In this document: piece after piece, positions 21,475 through 32,207 of the stretch
Position numbering within the stretch: position 1 is the first letter of the stretch
Layout of the letters: each line of letters starts with the position of its first letter
Source: Anniella stebbinsi
Taxonomy: Eukaryota; Chordata; Lepidosauria; Squamata; Anniellidae
Reading direction: 5' to 3'
Length of the DNA stretch: 64,000 nucleotides
NCBI GenBank assembly: GCA_029215795.1
Contig: JARDYH010000004.1
Span: 217,924,017 to 217,988,016 of the forward strand
Notes under the pieces: generated by a model
Databases searched by the model: none
Told to the model about the DNA's origin: nothing
What the model saw: the letters and a program-made list of their open reading frames with translations, nothing else
Translations under genes and position numbers: made by a program

Positions 21475-21626
21475 GCGTTGTGACTTATCCTAGGCCATTT
21501 GGGACTTTATAAGTAAGAACAGTTTCTTGAATAGTGTCCAGAAGACAACAGGAGTTGGCACAGATGCTAAAGCACTCCTGTAAGGTACTTTAAGTGCTCC
21601 AGCGCTGCAGGCTGATGGGCTGCTAC

Positions 21627-21658
<32 letters not shown>

Positions 21659-21745
21659 ATATACACCCTGCCTTCCTGCCCCAAAATGGCTAACAATAAA
21701 ATACAGATTAATTAAAAACAAGATTTTAATTAAAGCATAACATCC
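21475..21745 (-). mobile_element. L2-like LINE fragments
   Basis: An (ATTT)n tract at 21626-21657 followed by ATATACACCCTGCCTTCC is the reverse-strand tail. The preceding part, with GCCATTTGGGACTTTATAAG, resembles interior L2 sequence and may be a separate fragment. Confidence 0.5.
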
Positions 21746-22917
21746 AAACAAGTAAACAGAATTAGATAAATTCACACTGGACTACATACAGTTATTAGCC
21801 CTTATAGCTAAAAAACTGAAAGTCCAGTTGCAAAAGCAGCAATCATGATTGTTACACGTGTGTGACCCACGTCCAAGTGGTGAGATGTTCCAGGGGTTCC
21901 ACTGTTTGGCCATGATTTGTTTTCCTGGAAAGAGGACACTGCTGATTTGTACTGATTCTGTGAAATTAAGTTTATTTACACATGTTTACAGGCTGAGGAT
22001 AAGATTCACAGCTTTAACACCCCAACAGATTCCAGTTCTTCCCCATCAGATAACTAAGGAGCTGTCTTCATGGCACCGAGTTGGTGCCACCTCTCTCCTC
22101 AGTCCCACACTTCCCCTCTCCTGGGGTGGTATCGGGTAATCCTGACACCAAGAAGGGAGCGCAGTGTTTCTGGGTGGCCATCCAGATCCCAGAGCTGCTC
22201 CGCTGAGCCAGTCCATGCTGCATTGTTCAAACGGTGCCTGTAGGTAGACCATGAGAGAGCCAGCCTGCTAACTGACTGATGGTTAGCTTGGTTGCCATTG
22301 GCAACAGGCCCAGAACTGCACCCTCCTTCCCTCCTGCTCTCGATGGGTCCTAGCAACTGAGGCAGCTGGCCCCAGGTGCTCTCCCTTCAGGACCAGGAGG
22401 GTGAGCCACTACCTGATGATGGCTGCCAAAGCCTGATAAGTCTTCCCTCCTGCTCAAGGCATGCTGGGAGTTGTAGGCATAAGCCTAGGAATAACGTGTT
22501 AGCCTTTGAACACCATCTGAGGTGTGGTAGGAAACAAATGGAGAGCAGGCCATCGTAGTTGTGCTTACGGATTTCTTTTTCCCAGGCAGGCTGGCCTAGT
22601 GACTGCATTAATGGCTTTGCAGTGCCAAGTGATCCACCCCCCACACCAAGGCCTTTTAACTTGATGAGATTTTTTTATGCTGCGGTTTTTGTTTTGTTTT
22701 GTCATAACTAAACCACAGCATTCCAAGACAGATGCAGGAATTACTGAATAAAGTTCATGAATTTCATGTAAAAGCCTAACTATACCATTGAAACAGAAGT
22801 ATGAATGGAGGAATGACTGATAACTGAGGCTAGAATGGAATGGTGGGCACAGCTAGTGGCAGTTGGAGAAAGGTAGAAGGAGAACAAAGACCGTTAGTGA
22901 GTTAGGACTGAGAGAGA
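21746..22917. other. Intergenic DNA with a segment repeated at 23860
   Basis: 22420-22480 (GGCTGCCAAAGCCTGATAAG through CAAGGCATGCTGGGAGTTG) recurs in the same orientation at 23860-23920. The surrounding 21850-22420 looks repeat-derived but was not assigned. No gene supported. Confidence 0.4.
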
Positions 22918-23219
22918 GGTCCCCTCTACAAGGATTCGCTTTTGCGCCTGGTTAGGCAATTATGCGCATAATCGCAGAAGCGCATTTACGCCTAATCCCT
23001 CTGCACGAGAGGCGGCGAGAGGCGGCGAAGCGCATTAACAGATGTCCATAATGCGCTTTACAAGTAGTTAATGTGCATAACTCGCAATTTAACGCGCATT
23101 CGATAATGCGCATAATCGGGGAGATAACGCGCCTCTACTCCCGATTTGCGCTCCGTTCTTGTAGAGGTAATTTTTTAATGCGCCTTGAAAGAGGTTTAAA
23201 TGCCCCTTGTAGAGGCACC
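22918..23219. mobile_element. MITE with CTCTACAAG ends, second copy
   Basis: GGTCCCCTCTACAAGG at the left and CTTGTAGAGGCACC at the right. Interior rich in GCGCATAATCG and AATGCGC. Inverted relative to the copy at 4726-5070. No target duplication was recognised. Confidence 0.65.
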
Positions 23220-24117
23220 CAAAGTGACCTGGTTTGCACAGAGCAACCTGGCATACTAACCCATGCTTTATTTACAATTAGCCACTCTACATGCCAGTAC
23301 TACACCTCCCAGCATGCCTTTCATGGCCCACAGGTGCCCGAGTCCTCTGAGAGGTGCTGCCCTCCTCTCGCTGTCAATGCTGCTCATCAATAGAGCATTG
23401 AGGAGTAGCATCACTGAGGAGGGGAGGTAAGCGGCTATCAGTGGACATGCCCAGCCCCGGCCAAGACCTGCTGAGACTGCATTGGCCTGAGCTTCTCACC
23501 CACCAAGTGCTCCATCAGGAGCCTGAACTGAAGGGCCGGGGCTGGCCGTGCACTTCTCCCCTTCATCAGGCCTGTTTCTGGGCATGCAAAGAGTACCTGC
23601 CTTTCCTCCCACCTAAGAGCGAAGGCCACGCATGCACTTCCCCCAGATTCTGAGTAAACAGCATGTTTGGTCCCTTAAAGTCACGCTGTTGTATCTAGTC
23701 ACTATGTTAAACCCACGCAGAGGGCAGGTGAAGACACTACAAATGGACGCAGCCCATTTATGTGGGTTGTTTCCTTTTATGTGGAATTGGGATGACAGCT
23801 TGAGACCAACCTTGGGGTTGTGAAAGAGACGCAACACCAACCCACCCATGCACTCACAATGGCTGCCAAAGGCCAGTAAGTCTGGCCTCCCACCCAAGGC
23901 ATGCTGGGAGTTATAGGCATTATTATTAACTTCTTTAAAAATACTTTAAGCCCCAAATTCTGTGTTTTTATATTTTTCTGGTATATTGTACAGCCAGACC
24001 TATCACTGTGTCAAATATCAAGTTTCTAACTCATCAGGAAGTGGGTAAACATTTCCAGACATACATGAAAACACACATACTTTCTGCTTTATAGGTAGAG
24101 ATTAATTACACAGTGTG
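23220..24117. other. Intergenic DNA, partly repeated
   Basis: Includes the second copy of the 61-bp segment noted at 22420 (23860-23920). No supported exon. Confidence 0.4.
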
Positions 24118-24400
24118 TAGCTGAGCCTGATCATTTTCTTTACTTTAATGTAACTGCATGTTACTTTAATGTAACTGCCCCAATTCAGATTGGGACTAGC
24201 ACTGACCAGCACTACCCCATCTGTTTTCTTCCCAACTTTTTCCCTTTTTTCAACCCTCCCTGCCAGCAGAAGGACATTTCAGAAGAAAACAGGGGGAGAG
24301 GGGAAGATTTAATTCTCCCCTCCTGGTATGTGCTGGTCCTAATCCTAACCAGTTACACTAAAGTAAAATTATGTTAAAGTAAAGAAAACCATTGGGATCC
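24118..24400. mobile_element. Palindromic element with TTTCTTTACTTTAA ends
   Basis: TGATCATTTTCTTTACTTTAA at the left is mirrored by TTAAAGTAAAGAAAACCATTGGGATCC-type sequence at the right (key part TTAAAGTAAAGAAAA). Second inverted pair: ACTAGCACTGACCAGCA against TGCTGGTCCTAAT. Non-coding; family unassigned. Confidence 0.6.
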
Positions 24401-24483
24401 CTAATGTGTAGTTTGGGTCTGCATGTAACAGCAGGGTTCAGGGTTTGCCTGTAACAACAACCCTCAATTCAACAACAACCCAG

Positions 24484-24790
24484 GGGCTGTCTATACAAGG
24501 GGAAATCCCTGGGGTGGCTCCACAGTGGTGCTGGTTTGTTTATACTATGCAGAAGCCACTGCGGAGCCATCCCAGGGCTTTTCCCCAAAGCTCCGAAATA
24601 AAAAAGTCAGGGACTTAGCCCGACGTTTTTCTCTGGCGCGAGGTGACAATGGCACATCTGCTTTCACTGCTCCAGAATCACGGTGGAGGCATGGCCTGGC
24701 AGATGGTGACCCCTGATTGGTTGCCATCTGCTCAGACAGGGGGAGGGTGTGGGAGAATTGGGCATGAAAAGAAGGAAATTCTTGGCGGGG
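24484..24790. mobile_element. Harbinger-like end (GGGGCTGTCTATACA)
   Basis: The terminal motif GGGGCTGTCTATACA also opens the element at 53633. An inverted pair follows inside (GGGGTGGCTCC against GGAGCCATCCC). The right end was not found. Confidence 0.5.
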
Positions 24791-25384
24791 AAAGCCCCAC
24801 AAGGTAAGGTGGAAAAAAAAAGATGTGCAGTGACGCTTGTGTGGCGATGCATGGCAGCACGGCAGAGCATGGAGCAGCAGCACATGGATGGATGGATGCA
24901 ATCCCCGTGCTTGCTCCTTGTCGTGTGGTCAACCCCACAGGAGTGCAAGCGCAGGGTTTTGGGGGCTTGTGGCGCCAATGCGTCGCTGTCAAGCCAGCCC
25001 CCAATTCTCAACCCATATTCTGGGTTGTTGTTATGTGCGAACCAGGACTTCTTCTTAAACCCAGTAGGAGAAAAGAAAAAAAAGAAGCTGACGGAACTGT
25101 GTTAAACGTTCTCTATTTGTTATCAAAGCTGAAAGTAAAAGGGTGCAAGAAGGGAGATTCCTGAGGGGAAAAACAGCAACTGTTTATTAGTTGCTGTTTA
25201 CTAGAAGGAAGCAGTTTTCTTTTCCCTTTTAAAGAAATATTTTTGCTTTTGCCTTTGCCTTTAAAAACAATGCTGTATGTAACTCATTTCCCTGAGGTGT
25301 GAGAAGTCCAGGAACAGTGCTAAAAGCTATGGCTGCCTGTGGATGAGATGCAGAGAGAGTTCCTAGACTCTGCCACACCACATT
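24791..25384. other. Intergenic DNA, nothing recognised
   Basis: Overlapping open frames of 110-118 codons exist on both strands near 24545-25164, but none has a recognisable domain. They are read as chance frames. Confidence 0.4.
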
Positions 25385-25600
25385 GATTTATTTATTTTAA
25401 TGATTTATTATATTTATATCCTGCCACAAGGAGCTCAGATGTGGTATACATGGTTCTCCCCTTCACGTTTTATCCACACAACAACCCTGTGAAGTAGGTT
25501 AGGCTGACAGATAATGACTGGCCCATGTGGGGAATTTGAACCCCAAACTCCCCATTTCTAGCCCAACACTCTAACCATTATACCACACTGGGCCTCATTT
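25385..25600 (-). mobile_element. tRNA-derived SINE, reverse strand
   Basis: TTATATCCTGCCACAAGGAG is the complement of the SINE tail. GAATTTGAACC (B-box complement) and CTCTAACCATTATACCACAC (A-box complement) occur at the right end. Confidence 0.75.
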
Positions 25601-26018
25601 CACCCCTGTTGCTCCTAAGCACTCCGGCAATTTTATAGCTCCCCTCACCCCACCCACTCCAAACTGGGCATGTTTATTTTGCAGTAAATAATACTTGTCT
25701 TAACTGAAAAGCAGCATCATAATACTTGAGATTAAAAATAAAGTTCTTCTTTGTTAATATTTATATAAACCATGCTTAACTTGATTTTTTTTTACTGTTA
25801 TGGATATACTTTTCCAGTTGGAGTTTGCCCTTTAAAATAAAAATAAATACAAGTATTTTAACTGGGATTGTTGTTAAAATTGGGAAGTGCCATCATTTTG
25901 ACAGCAGCAGTTCTGCCCAGTCGGTTCGTATGGTGGTTATCTCCTTGTTGAATCATTGCTCTAACATTCCTCTGAAGTTAAATTTCTGTAGTTTTGAAAT
26001 AGTTTTAAACCAAAATAC
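25601..26018. other. AT-rich intergenic DNA
   Basis: No recognised gene or repeat. Confidence 0.4.
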
Positions 26019-26107
26019 TATGCATGTTTAGACAGACAAAAGTCCTACAACTCCCAGCATGGCTGGCTGGGGAATACTGGAATTTTGGGGACTTTTGTCT
26101 GATTCCT
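26019..26107. mobile_element. Decayed copy of the GCATGTTTAGACAG palindromic MITE
   Basis: Shares TATGCATGTTTAGACAGACA and CTACAACTCCCAGCATGGC with the 2991-3120 element; the right arm (GACTTTTGTCTG) is eroded. Confidence 0.65.
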
Positions 26108-26206
26108 AGGAATTGGATATGATTTACACAAAAAGAGATGCCATCCAGTTTGTTGCAGACGCTCCGGTTCTGAAAATGGTATTTCAACAAAGTATGTCTG
26201 ACTGGC

Positions 26207-26335
26207 TAGTTCAGCCTTGCCCAAGCTCTCTCCTTAGATATGTTTTGGACTACAACAGTCTTTATTCCCCATCCAGCATAGCTCTTGTAGTCCAACACAT
26301 CTGGAGGGTGCCAGGGTTGGGCAAGGGTGATCTAG
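26207..26335. mobile_element. Palindromic MITE of the CCAACACATCTGGAGG family
   Basis: Left half CTTGCCCAAGC...GTTTTGGACTACAAC, right half TAGTCCAACACATCTGGAGG and CCAGGGTTGGGCAAG. Family members also lie at 41470, 51013, 57929, 61300 and 62070. Confidence 0.7.
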
Positions 26336-27615
26336 ATCTTTCAGACCCAGGGCCGAATTCAAATTTCGGGGACTGTGTTCTAGCATTTGGCAGGGCTGAA
26401 GACAACAGGGGCAAGGACAAAACACCAACAAAGCTTACCTTAAAGCTCTCTAGAGGTGTCACGGGCACCTGACTTGAATCTGAGTGCCCGTGTTGTGCGC
26501 TACAATGGAGGCCCCAGAGAGTATGTATTTTCCCGTTGTGTAAATGGGGCCTATACGTAATGGGGGGGGGGGGGTTAATATATAATTTCTGAAGCAAGGG
26601 TGGGTGGCTGCCAGATGTGTGTTGGGCCTTGGTGAGCCCTCTTTGGGCCTCAATGAGCCTCAAAAGAAGCTCACATGGCCTGTCGAGCAGGGGCGGCGCC
26701 AGTGGGGAGCATCCGACGGATCAGATGGGGGTAGGTTCACCCATCCATATTCTTTTTGCCAGTAACTAAGCTGTAGGATCGGCATTTCAGCCATTTAGGG
26801 TGGGGAAAACACACACAAAAGCCAGGGAACCATCAAACAATTGATGGTCAAGAGACAGAGAAAACTGGGGAACCCCAGAGGGACATATTTGGGACCCCAA
26901 ATAGACACAGGCATGCACAGCACATTGCATTAGGTTATGCACCCATTTATTGAATTCTCAATCATAAAGGACATTTTTTTAAAAATGCATTTATTTGTTA
27001 AACACTATAGACAACGATGCCCTTCTCCATGTTTGGCTTGCCTGATCATGGGAGGGCCATTGCAGGTGAGGTGAGGGGATGAGAGGCTCCTCAAGCCACA
27101 GCATTGGAGGGGCTTTGTGGTGACACTGGTTGAAGGAGGGGCTTATAAGGCGAGATTAGCCTTCATGGTCCCTCCTCCTGGCTTCTTTGAAGCGTGGCTC
27201 CCAGCCGAGTGATTCCTTTTCACTTGTGCTGCTGGGAGCAACGGTGTGCTGTTTTGGGGGCGACAACAGTGAAGCAGCTGGAGGGCAGCTGGAGGACTGT
27301 TCCTGCTGCATCTGGATCCACTTCTGGATCCCTACTCAATGACCCCCTCAACTCGGCGCTTATTGCTTGAGACTTCAGGGTGTGCTTGGACACACCCAGC
27401 GCACTGCTTGCGCACACCTATGCAAGTAGATCAGATTTGTCTTTTGGCCCTGAGGTGTGGCGCCACTGATCTAGATGGCACATAGCTCAGAAAATCTTAC
27501 GTCATCACTCACTTTAAAGGGGAACTCAGATGGGCGAGTTCCAACAGGACTGGGGTCGCTGGAAAACAAGAAGGAGGTATCAGCATGCTCTGGGAAGCCC
27601 CAAGGTTTGCAGAAA
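26336..27615. other. Intergenic DNA with one hAT-like repeat
   Basis: 26760-26905 (AACTAAGCTGTAGGATCGGC, AAAAGCCAGGGAACCATCAA) belongs to a family also seen at 40955-41150 and 56695-57030. A G-run lies at 26561-26573. No gene supported. Confidence 0.45.
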
Positions 27616-27790
27616 TACTACTACTACTACTACTACTAATAATAATAATAATAATAATTTATTTCTTACCTGCCTCTCCGTTTGGATCGAGGCGGGGAAC
27701 AACAATATGATAAAATACATAAAACTGATCAAAACATGACACACATTATTAAAACTGCATTAAAACATCTGAAAAACATCCTAAAAACAT
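27616..27790 (-). mobile_element. L2-like LINE 3' tail, reverse strand, with ACT/AAT tract
   Basis: ACT and AAT repeats (27617-27659), then TTATTTCTTACCTGCCTCTCC and GAGGCGGGGAACAACAA, and a further AT-rich part. Nearly the same as 46617-46775. Confidence 0.7.
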
Positions 27791-28208
27791 CCTAAAACAA
27801 TGACGACAAAACATCTAATGCAGCAACCCCACCCCCGAAACAGCTCAGTGAGGACTGAGCATGTTCAGTAGCCATATAAAGTTGACTGGAAAGTAAAATG
27901 TAAAACTGGGGGCAGGGGGGGAGAAAAAATGGTATGGCCTGCTGGCTGGCTGGCACCTTTAACCTTTTAGGCCCCACTTGTCTTGTGTAATATTTCAGTA
28001 ATTTAGGAGAAAATGTGGTCTAAGGTTTGTTAGCACCTGACAATACATTTATGGTATGGACTTTGATGATGGAATTAACTTCTCTTATCCTTTCCAGGGG
28101 CTCAATAGAGATGGCAAATTAAAAAAAATGAGAGAGTGGGCAGTCCTATGTATTAGTGCCCCTTACTAGATTAATATATAGAGAGCTGAATGAGTTTGTA
28201 CATATTGT
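27791..28208. other. Intergenic DNA, nothing recognised
   Basis: No supported exon or repeat family. Confidence 0.4.
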
Positions 28209-28931
28209 GTCTGCGTAGAACAAGGGTCTCCAACATGGCACCTGGTGGGTGCCATCGTATTCATGGGTCCCTAACGTGGTGTCCTCAGGCCTCCAAAAAT
28301 ATATATTTTTATTATTTTTCAGTTTTTTCAAAATATGCATGCATAGATTTGTATGAAGTGCATACAACTCTGTAGCAATTATATATGGGCTAAGAGAAAA
28401 ATGGACCAAAGAGCTAAATAAATATCGCTTCGAAGGTAATGTCAATATGCCACCCTTTGAAAGTGTTATAAAGTCCTCAATCCACTGTATCATAGGAGTT
28501 GAGTGTTTATCCTTCCAATGTTGTAAAATTAGTCTTTTAGTCTCAAAAGGGTGCAGCTAATGCATTTATGCTGACCATTTGTTAATTTCCACGAAGCAGG
28601 TAAAGAATTGAAAAGAGCATGAACGTGACTGTACCTCCCTGCAAAAAGAAGCAACTGCTGGACATTGCCAAAACATATGTATAAAAGAAGCATTAGTTCT
28701 ATTGCACTCCCAGCAATTAGCTGAATTAGGAAATCCTTTATTAAAGAGACATTGCTGTGTCCAACAGACCAAGGCCAAAGTTTTTGCTGAATAAGACACA
28801 GCCATCCATAGATGGGAAAGGTAGACACCAAAACAGTGACCCATTGATTAGGAACTTTGTGGGAGTGCCCACAGTAGTATCTCAAATTCCCAAATGCAAC
28901 CACAGGTCCAAAAAGGTTGGGGACCCCTGGG
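28209..28931. mobile_element. hAT-like element enclosing L1-type sequence
   Basis: The ends CAAGGGTCTCCAAC and GGTTGGGGACCCCTGG form imperfect inverted repeats of the CAGGGGTCCCCAACC type. The flanks share only part of an 8-mer. Most of the interior is a reverse-strand L1-like fragment, so the structure may be a LINE insertion between hAT ends. Confidence 0.5.
28390..28845 (-). pseudogene. L1-like ORF2 C-terminal remnant
   Basis: A minus-strand frame contains CWECNRTNASFIHMFWQCP, matching the Cys-rich 'CW.C....T..H.FW.CP' motif at the C-terminus of vertebrate L1 ORF2. Upstream residues (NQWVTVLVSTFPIYGWL) are compatible but frames are broken by shifts and stops. Not functional. Confidence 0.55.
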
Positions 28932-28994
28932 GTACAGTATTGGTATAATTGAGTCAATGCTTGCCTCAGCTTTGATATCCACATGCCCCCCTTT

Positions 28995-30165
28995 TTTTAA
29001 TAAAATGATTTAAATGGGTTATTCCAGTTTATCAAACGCTTTATGGCTATCTAGTGACAGAATCATTACCGGAGATAACGATAATAGTAGAACTCAGGGT
29101 CAACCCATGAAGTTGAATGGTGGGAGATAAGGGACAAATAAACGGAAGTACATCACACAGCATATAGTTAAATTATGGAATTTGCTACCACAAGGTGCAG
29201 TGATGACCACATATTTGGATGGTTTTAAAAGGGGATTGGACAAATTCCTGGAGGAGGTGGCTATCAATGCTTACTAGTTATGATGGGGATATGCTTTGGC
29301 ATACCAGTTGCGGGGGGACATGAACAGGAGGGTGGTATTGTGCTCATGTTCTGCTCATGGAGTATGCAGAGGCAGTTGATTGGTCATTGTGGGAACAGAA
29401 TGTTGGACTAGATAGGCCTTTTGTCTGATTCTGCATAGCTGTCATGGCTCCTCCTGAGGAGTCTTCTTCTGAGGAGGACCTTGGCTTGCCTGAGTTTGTG
29501 GACTCTCCTTTCCCCAAGGATATTCCAGAGGCAGCATTGTAGGAGGAGGGTGGACATGCAGCTGAAGAGGACGCAGGCCCCTCTGGAGTGCCCAGTGGAG
29601 GCCTCACGCCTTCACATCCTATGGCTCCCGATGGTTCAGTTTCTGTGCCAGAAATGAAACATCTATCCAGCCCTCAGGAAAGAGGATGAATGAAATACAA
29701 AGAGCAAAACTGGCCTCTTCGGAAAAGTCCCCGGTTGTAGACCAGAAACTCTGCTCTGTGAATGCAATCCTTACACAGCCAGCTTAGCCAGCAAGCTCGT
29801 TAATGAGCCACAGCTGGGAGATGAGTGTGGCCAGGCTAAGGCCTGTATACAAGCCAGCACAGCCAGACACATAGCACTGGCAGACAATGTTGTGACCTGT
29901 TGCCAGTACTGGTGCATACTTTGTGTATCCTGAATTCCTGACCTAAACTGGGTTTTGTGAATTGTGCCTTGGACTAGAACTTGGACTTTGCTTCTGCCTC
30001 TCCATTGCTCGGTTTTCATGAAACTGTTTTGCAAGTTGCTTATCCGCTTGTTGCTGGCAGGATTCCCAGACAAAGAAAGCTGTGTTTTGATTCGACTACT
30101 GATAAGACTGTAGCTGAAACGTGACATTGGCTTTTCTTAAGTCCTTATGATTTGGTTGCATTTCT
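28995..30165 (+). mobile_element. CR1-like LINE 3' end interrupted by an LTR-like insertion
   Basis: 28995-29439 includes ATGGAATTTGCTACCACAAG, GGCTTTTAAAAGGGGATTGG-type sequence and GGAACAGAATGTTGGACTAG, the usual CR1 3' region. The expected tail resumes at 30127 with TTGGCTTTTCTTAAGTCC after a 687-bp insertion. The 28995-29100 segment is shared with 39722-39830, another copy. Confidence 0.7.
29440..30126. mobile_element. Solo-LTR-like insertion (687 bp)
   Basis: Begins TGTCATGGC and ends GTGACA, so it has TG...CA ends with short inverted TGTCA/TGACA. It disrupts a CR1 tail. Flanks TAGC and TTGGC could be an eroded 4-5 bp duplication. Start and general layout resemble 57144-57754. No gag/pol or other reading frame. 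Old, inactive. Confidence 0.5.
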
Positions 30166-30499
30166 ACAAAGGGCCACATTTAAGAAGTCCATGAAGAGCA
30201 TTACTGGAATGTCTATTTCATATTAATTTGGGTTTGGTTTGCCAATATTTTGAATGCCCCGTCCAGTTTTTCAGTGCTTGCCTTATTTTAGGCAGTAGAA
30301 AGAGCTGGTTTCCTGAGTCTGTCCAGGGTACCTTTTTTACCTATCTAACCCGACCACTGTTGTGGCAATATTGCCTCACAGAACTGACCTTTTAGTAGTA
30401 TGTAGATAGTGGCTTGAGTTCTGGGGCACCTTCTTTATTGTCAATATGATGGTGTCATTGAACTTATGACCTGTTACCTAGGGAGTCCTATGCAAGGCC
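30166..30499. other. Intergenic DNA, nothing recognised
   Basis: No supported exon or repeat. Confidence 0.4.
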
Positions 30500-30775
30500 A
30501 GGGATAGGAAAGATATCATGCTGAGAAGCTAAATGGTGGAAGACACTGGACAGATAAAAGGAAATACTTTTGCACACAGCTCATAATTAAAACTATGGAA
30601 TTTGCTACCACAAGACGTTGTGATGGCCACTAATCTGGATGGCTTAAAGACGGGATTAGTCAAATTCAGGGAGGATAGGGCTATCAGTGACTACCAGTTT
30701 TGATGGCTATAGGCTACCTTCAGGATTAAAGACACTTTGCCTCTGCATGCTGGTTGCTGGGGAACAACACTGGGG
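30500..30775 (+). mobile_element. CR1-like LINE 3' end fragment
   Basis: AACTATGGAATTTGCTACC, ACAAGACGTTGTGATGGCC and a GCATGCTGGTTGCTGGGGAA end. A MITE (30776-31262) is inserted in its tail. Confidence 0.65.
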
Positions 30776-31262
30776 GCCTGTTCAGACAACATGCTAAGCC
30801 ATGCTTAGGCTGCTAACCGTTTTGCAGCAAATGTTTAACAGGCACATAAACCATTTCACAGTCAGCACCTCCCAAATACTGGGTGAGGGGGCACTCCACC
30901 ATCCAATTTCTGGGTTACTACCAGTTGGTACTGTGTCACTGTGTAGATGTCACTGTGTAGATAGGCTGTAAACCAAATACTATGTGGAGGAACATTCCAC
31001 CATCCAACTTCTGGGTCACTACCAGATGGTAATCTACAGGTCATGATACAACTAGCCAGGCCTCCTCCGATTTAGGGACTTCTAATCCACATTAATTCTT
31101 GTGCATATCCAAGCAGGGAGATTTAAACCATGGTTATGTAGCCACCATGTTTAGGAATGGTTCACATGACATGCTAAATTATGGTTCATATGACATGCTA
31201 AGCCATGTTTAGCTCAAAATGCTTAACCACCATGGCTTAATGTGTTGTCTGAACAGGGTCTG
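30776..31262. mobile_element. MITE with CCTGTTCAGACAACA ends
   Basis: CCTGTTCAGACAACATGC at the left and TGTTGTCTGAACAGG at the right, with GCTAAGCCATG next to both. Similar ends occur at 48050-48085 and 62325-62472. The middle (30865-31130) is foreign sequence that recurs inverted at 32050-32207. Confidence 0.7.
30865..31130. repeat. Repeat recurring inverted at 32050-32207
   Basis: Contains two tandem versions of an about 60-bp unit (CATCCAATTTCTGGGTTACT and CATCCAACTTCTGGGTCACT) separated by GTGTAGATAGGCT, which is the complement of the Harbinger-like terminus found at 32208. It then continues with CTAGCCAGGCCTCCTCCGA. Confidence 0.65.
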
Positions 31263-32049
31263 GGGAAAACTATTGCCATCATGTCCTGCTGTTGGGCTTC
31301 CCATAGACCACTGTGGACTACAGGAATGCACAACTTTATAGGCCTTTTGTTCTTACATTAAGTTGTGGCTGCACATCAACAGCAGGATGGGTTATGTACT
31401 CTGTCCTACAAAAAAGTTTCATTGCAGTTTGCTATTCTTAAGATGTCACTAATCTTTTGGTCGTTTTTACTGCGGTAGACCAACATGTAAATACTCCTCT
31501 GGAACAAGTCAATGTTATGAGTCTAGGCTGTTGTGACCAATGTGAATAATAGTGTTAGGAGTTTGGGATGTCTTGATAGCTAGGACTCTCTCCCTCTCTC
31601 TCCAGCCTTTGAAATGTAATACCCATCAGAATTTGTGAAGGGAATACCCTCCGGTTAGAATAACATTTTAGAGCCAGTTTTGAAGTCTGACGATAAAGAG
31701 AGGCAAGAAGAGAGCAAAGAATTTTAGATGAGCTTGCCTAAAACTAGGGCACAGTTTCTGGGATTAAAACTATATCTGTCTGAGAACCTAATGAAGAACA
31801 GCATTTTTGCTGCCTATTTTTAGGAGTCTAGTTGTTCCAGTAGGCTGTTTCTATACTTCTACATTAAACAAATTGACAAAAACAGCACAGAACATCAGTT
31901 TCACTCGCATCCAAAGGAAACTAAATCCTGTAGCACTGCCTCTTGGACATTCTATCCATTGAGGAAGCAGGGTGCTTGTAATTGCTTATTATTACTGGCT
32001 ACCGATCACCAGTGTCTATCACATCCTTATTGTCCATTGTAATTAAACT
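31263..32049. other. Intergenic DNA, nothing recognised
   Basis: No supported exon or repeat family. Confidence 0.4.
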
Positions 32050-32207
32050 GAATTATCTCCTGCTCGAATATGCACAAGAATTAACATGGATTAGAAGCTC
32101 CTACATCGGAGGAGGCCTGGCTAGTTGTATCATGACCTGTAGATTATCATCTGGTAGTGACCCAGAAGTTGGATGGTGGAATGTTCCTCCACATAGTATT
32201 TGGTTTA
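32050..32207. repeat. Inverted partner of 30865-31130
   Basis: Reads TATGCACAAGAATTAACATG, TCGGAGGAGGCCTGGCTAG, CCAGAAGTTGGATGGTGGAA, in reverse orientation to the 30.9-kb copy, and stops at the start of the Harbinger-like element. Confidence 0.7.

Noticed and set aside
24545..25164. Overlapping 110-118 codon frames
   Set aside because: Frames overlap on both strands, show no domain and start in a Harbinger-like end.
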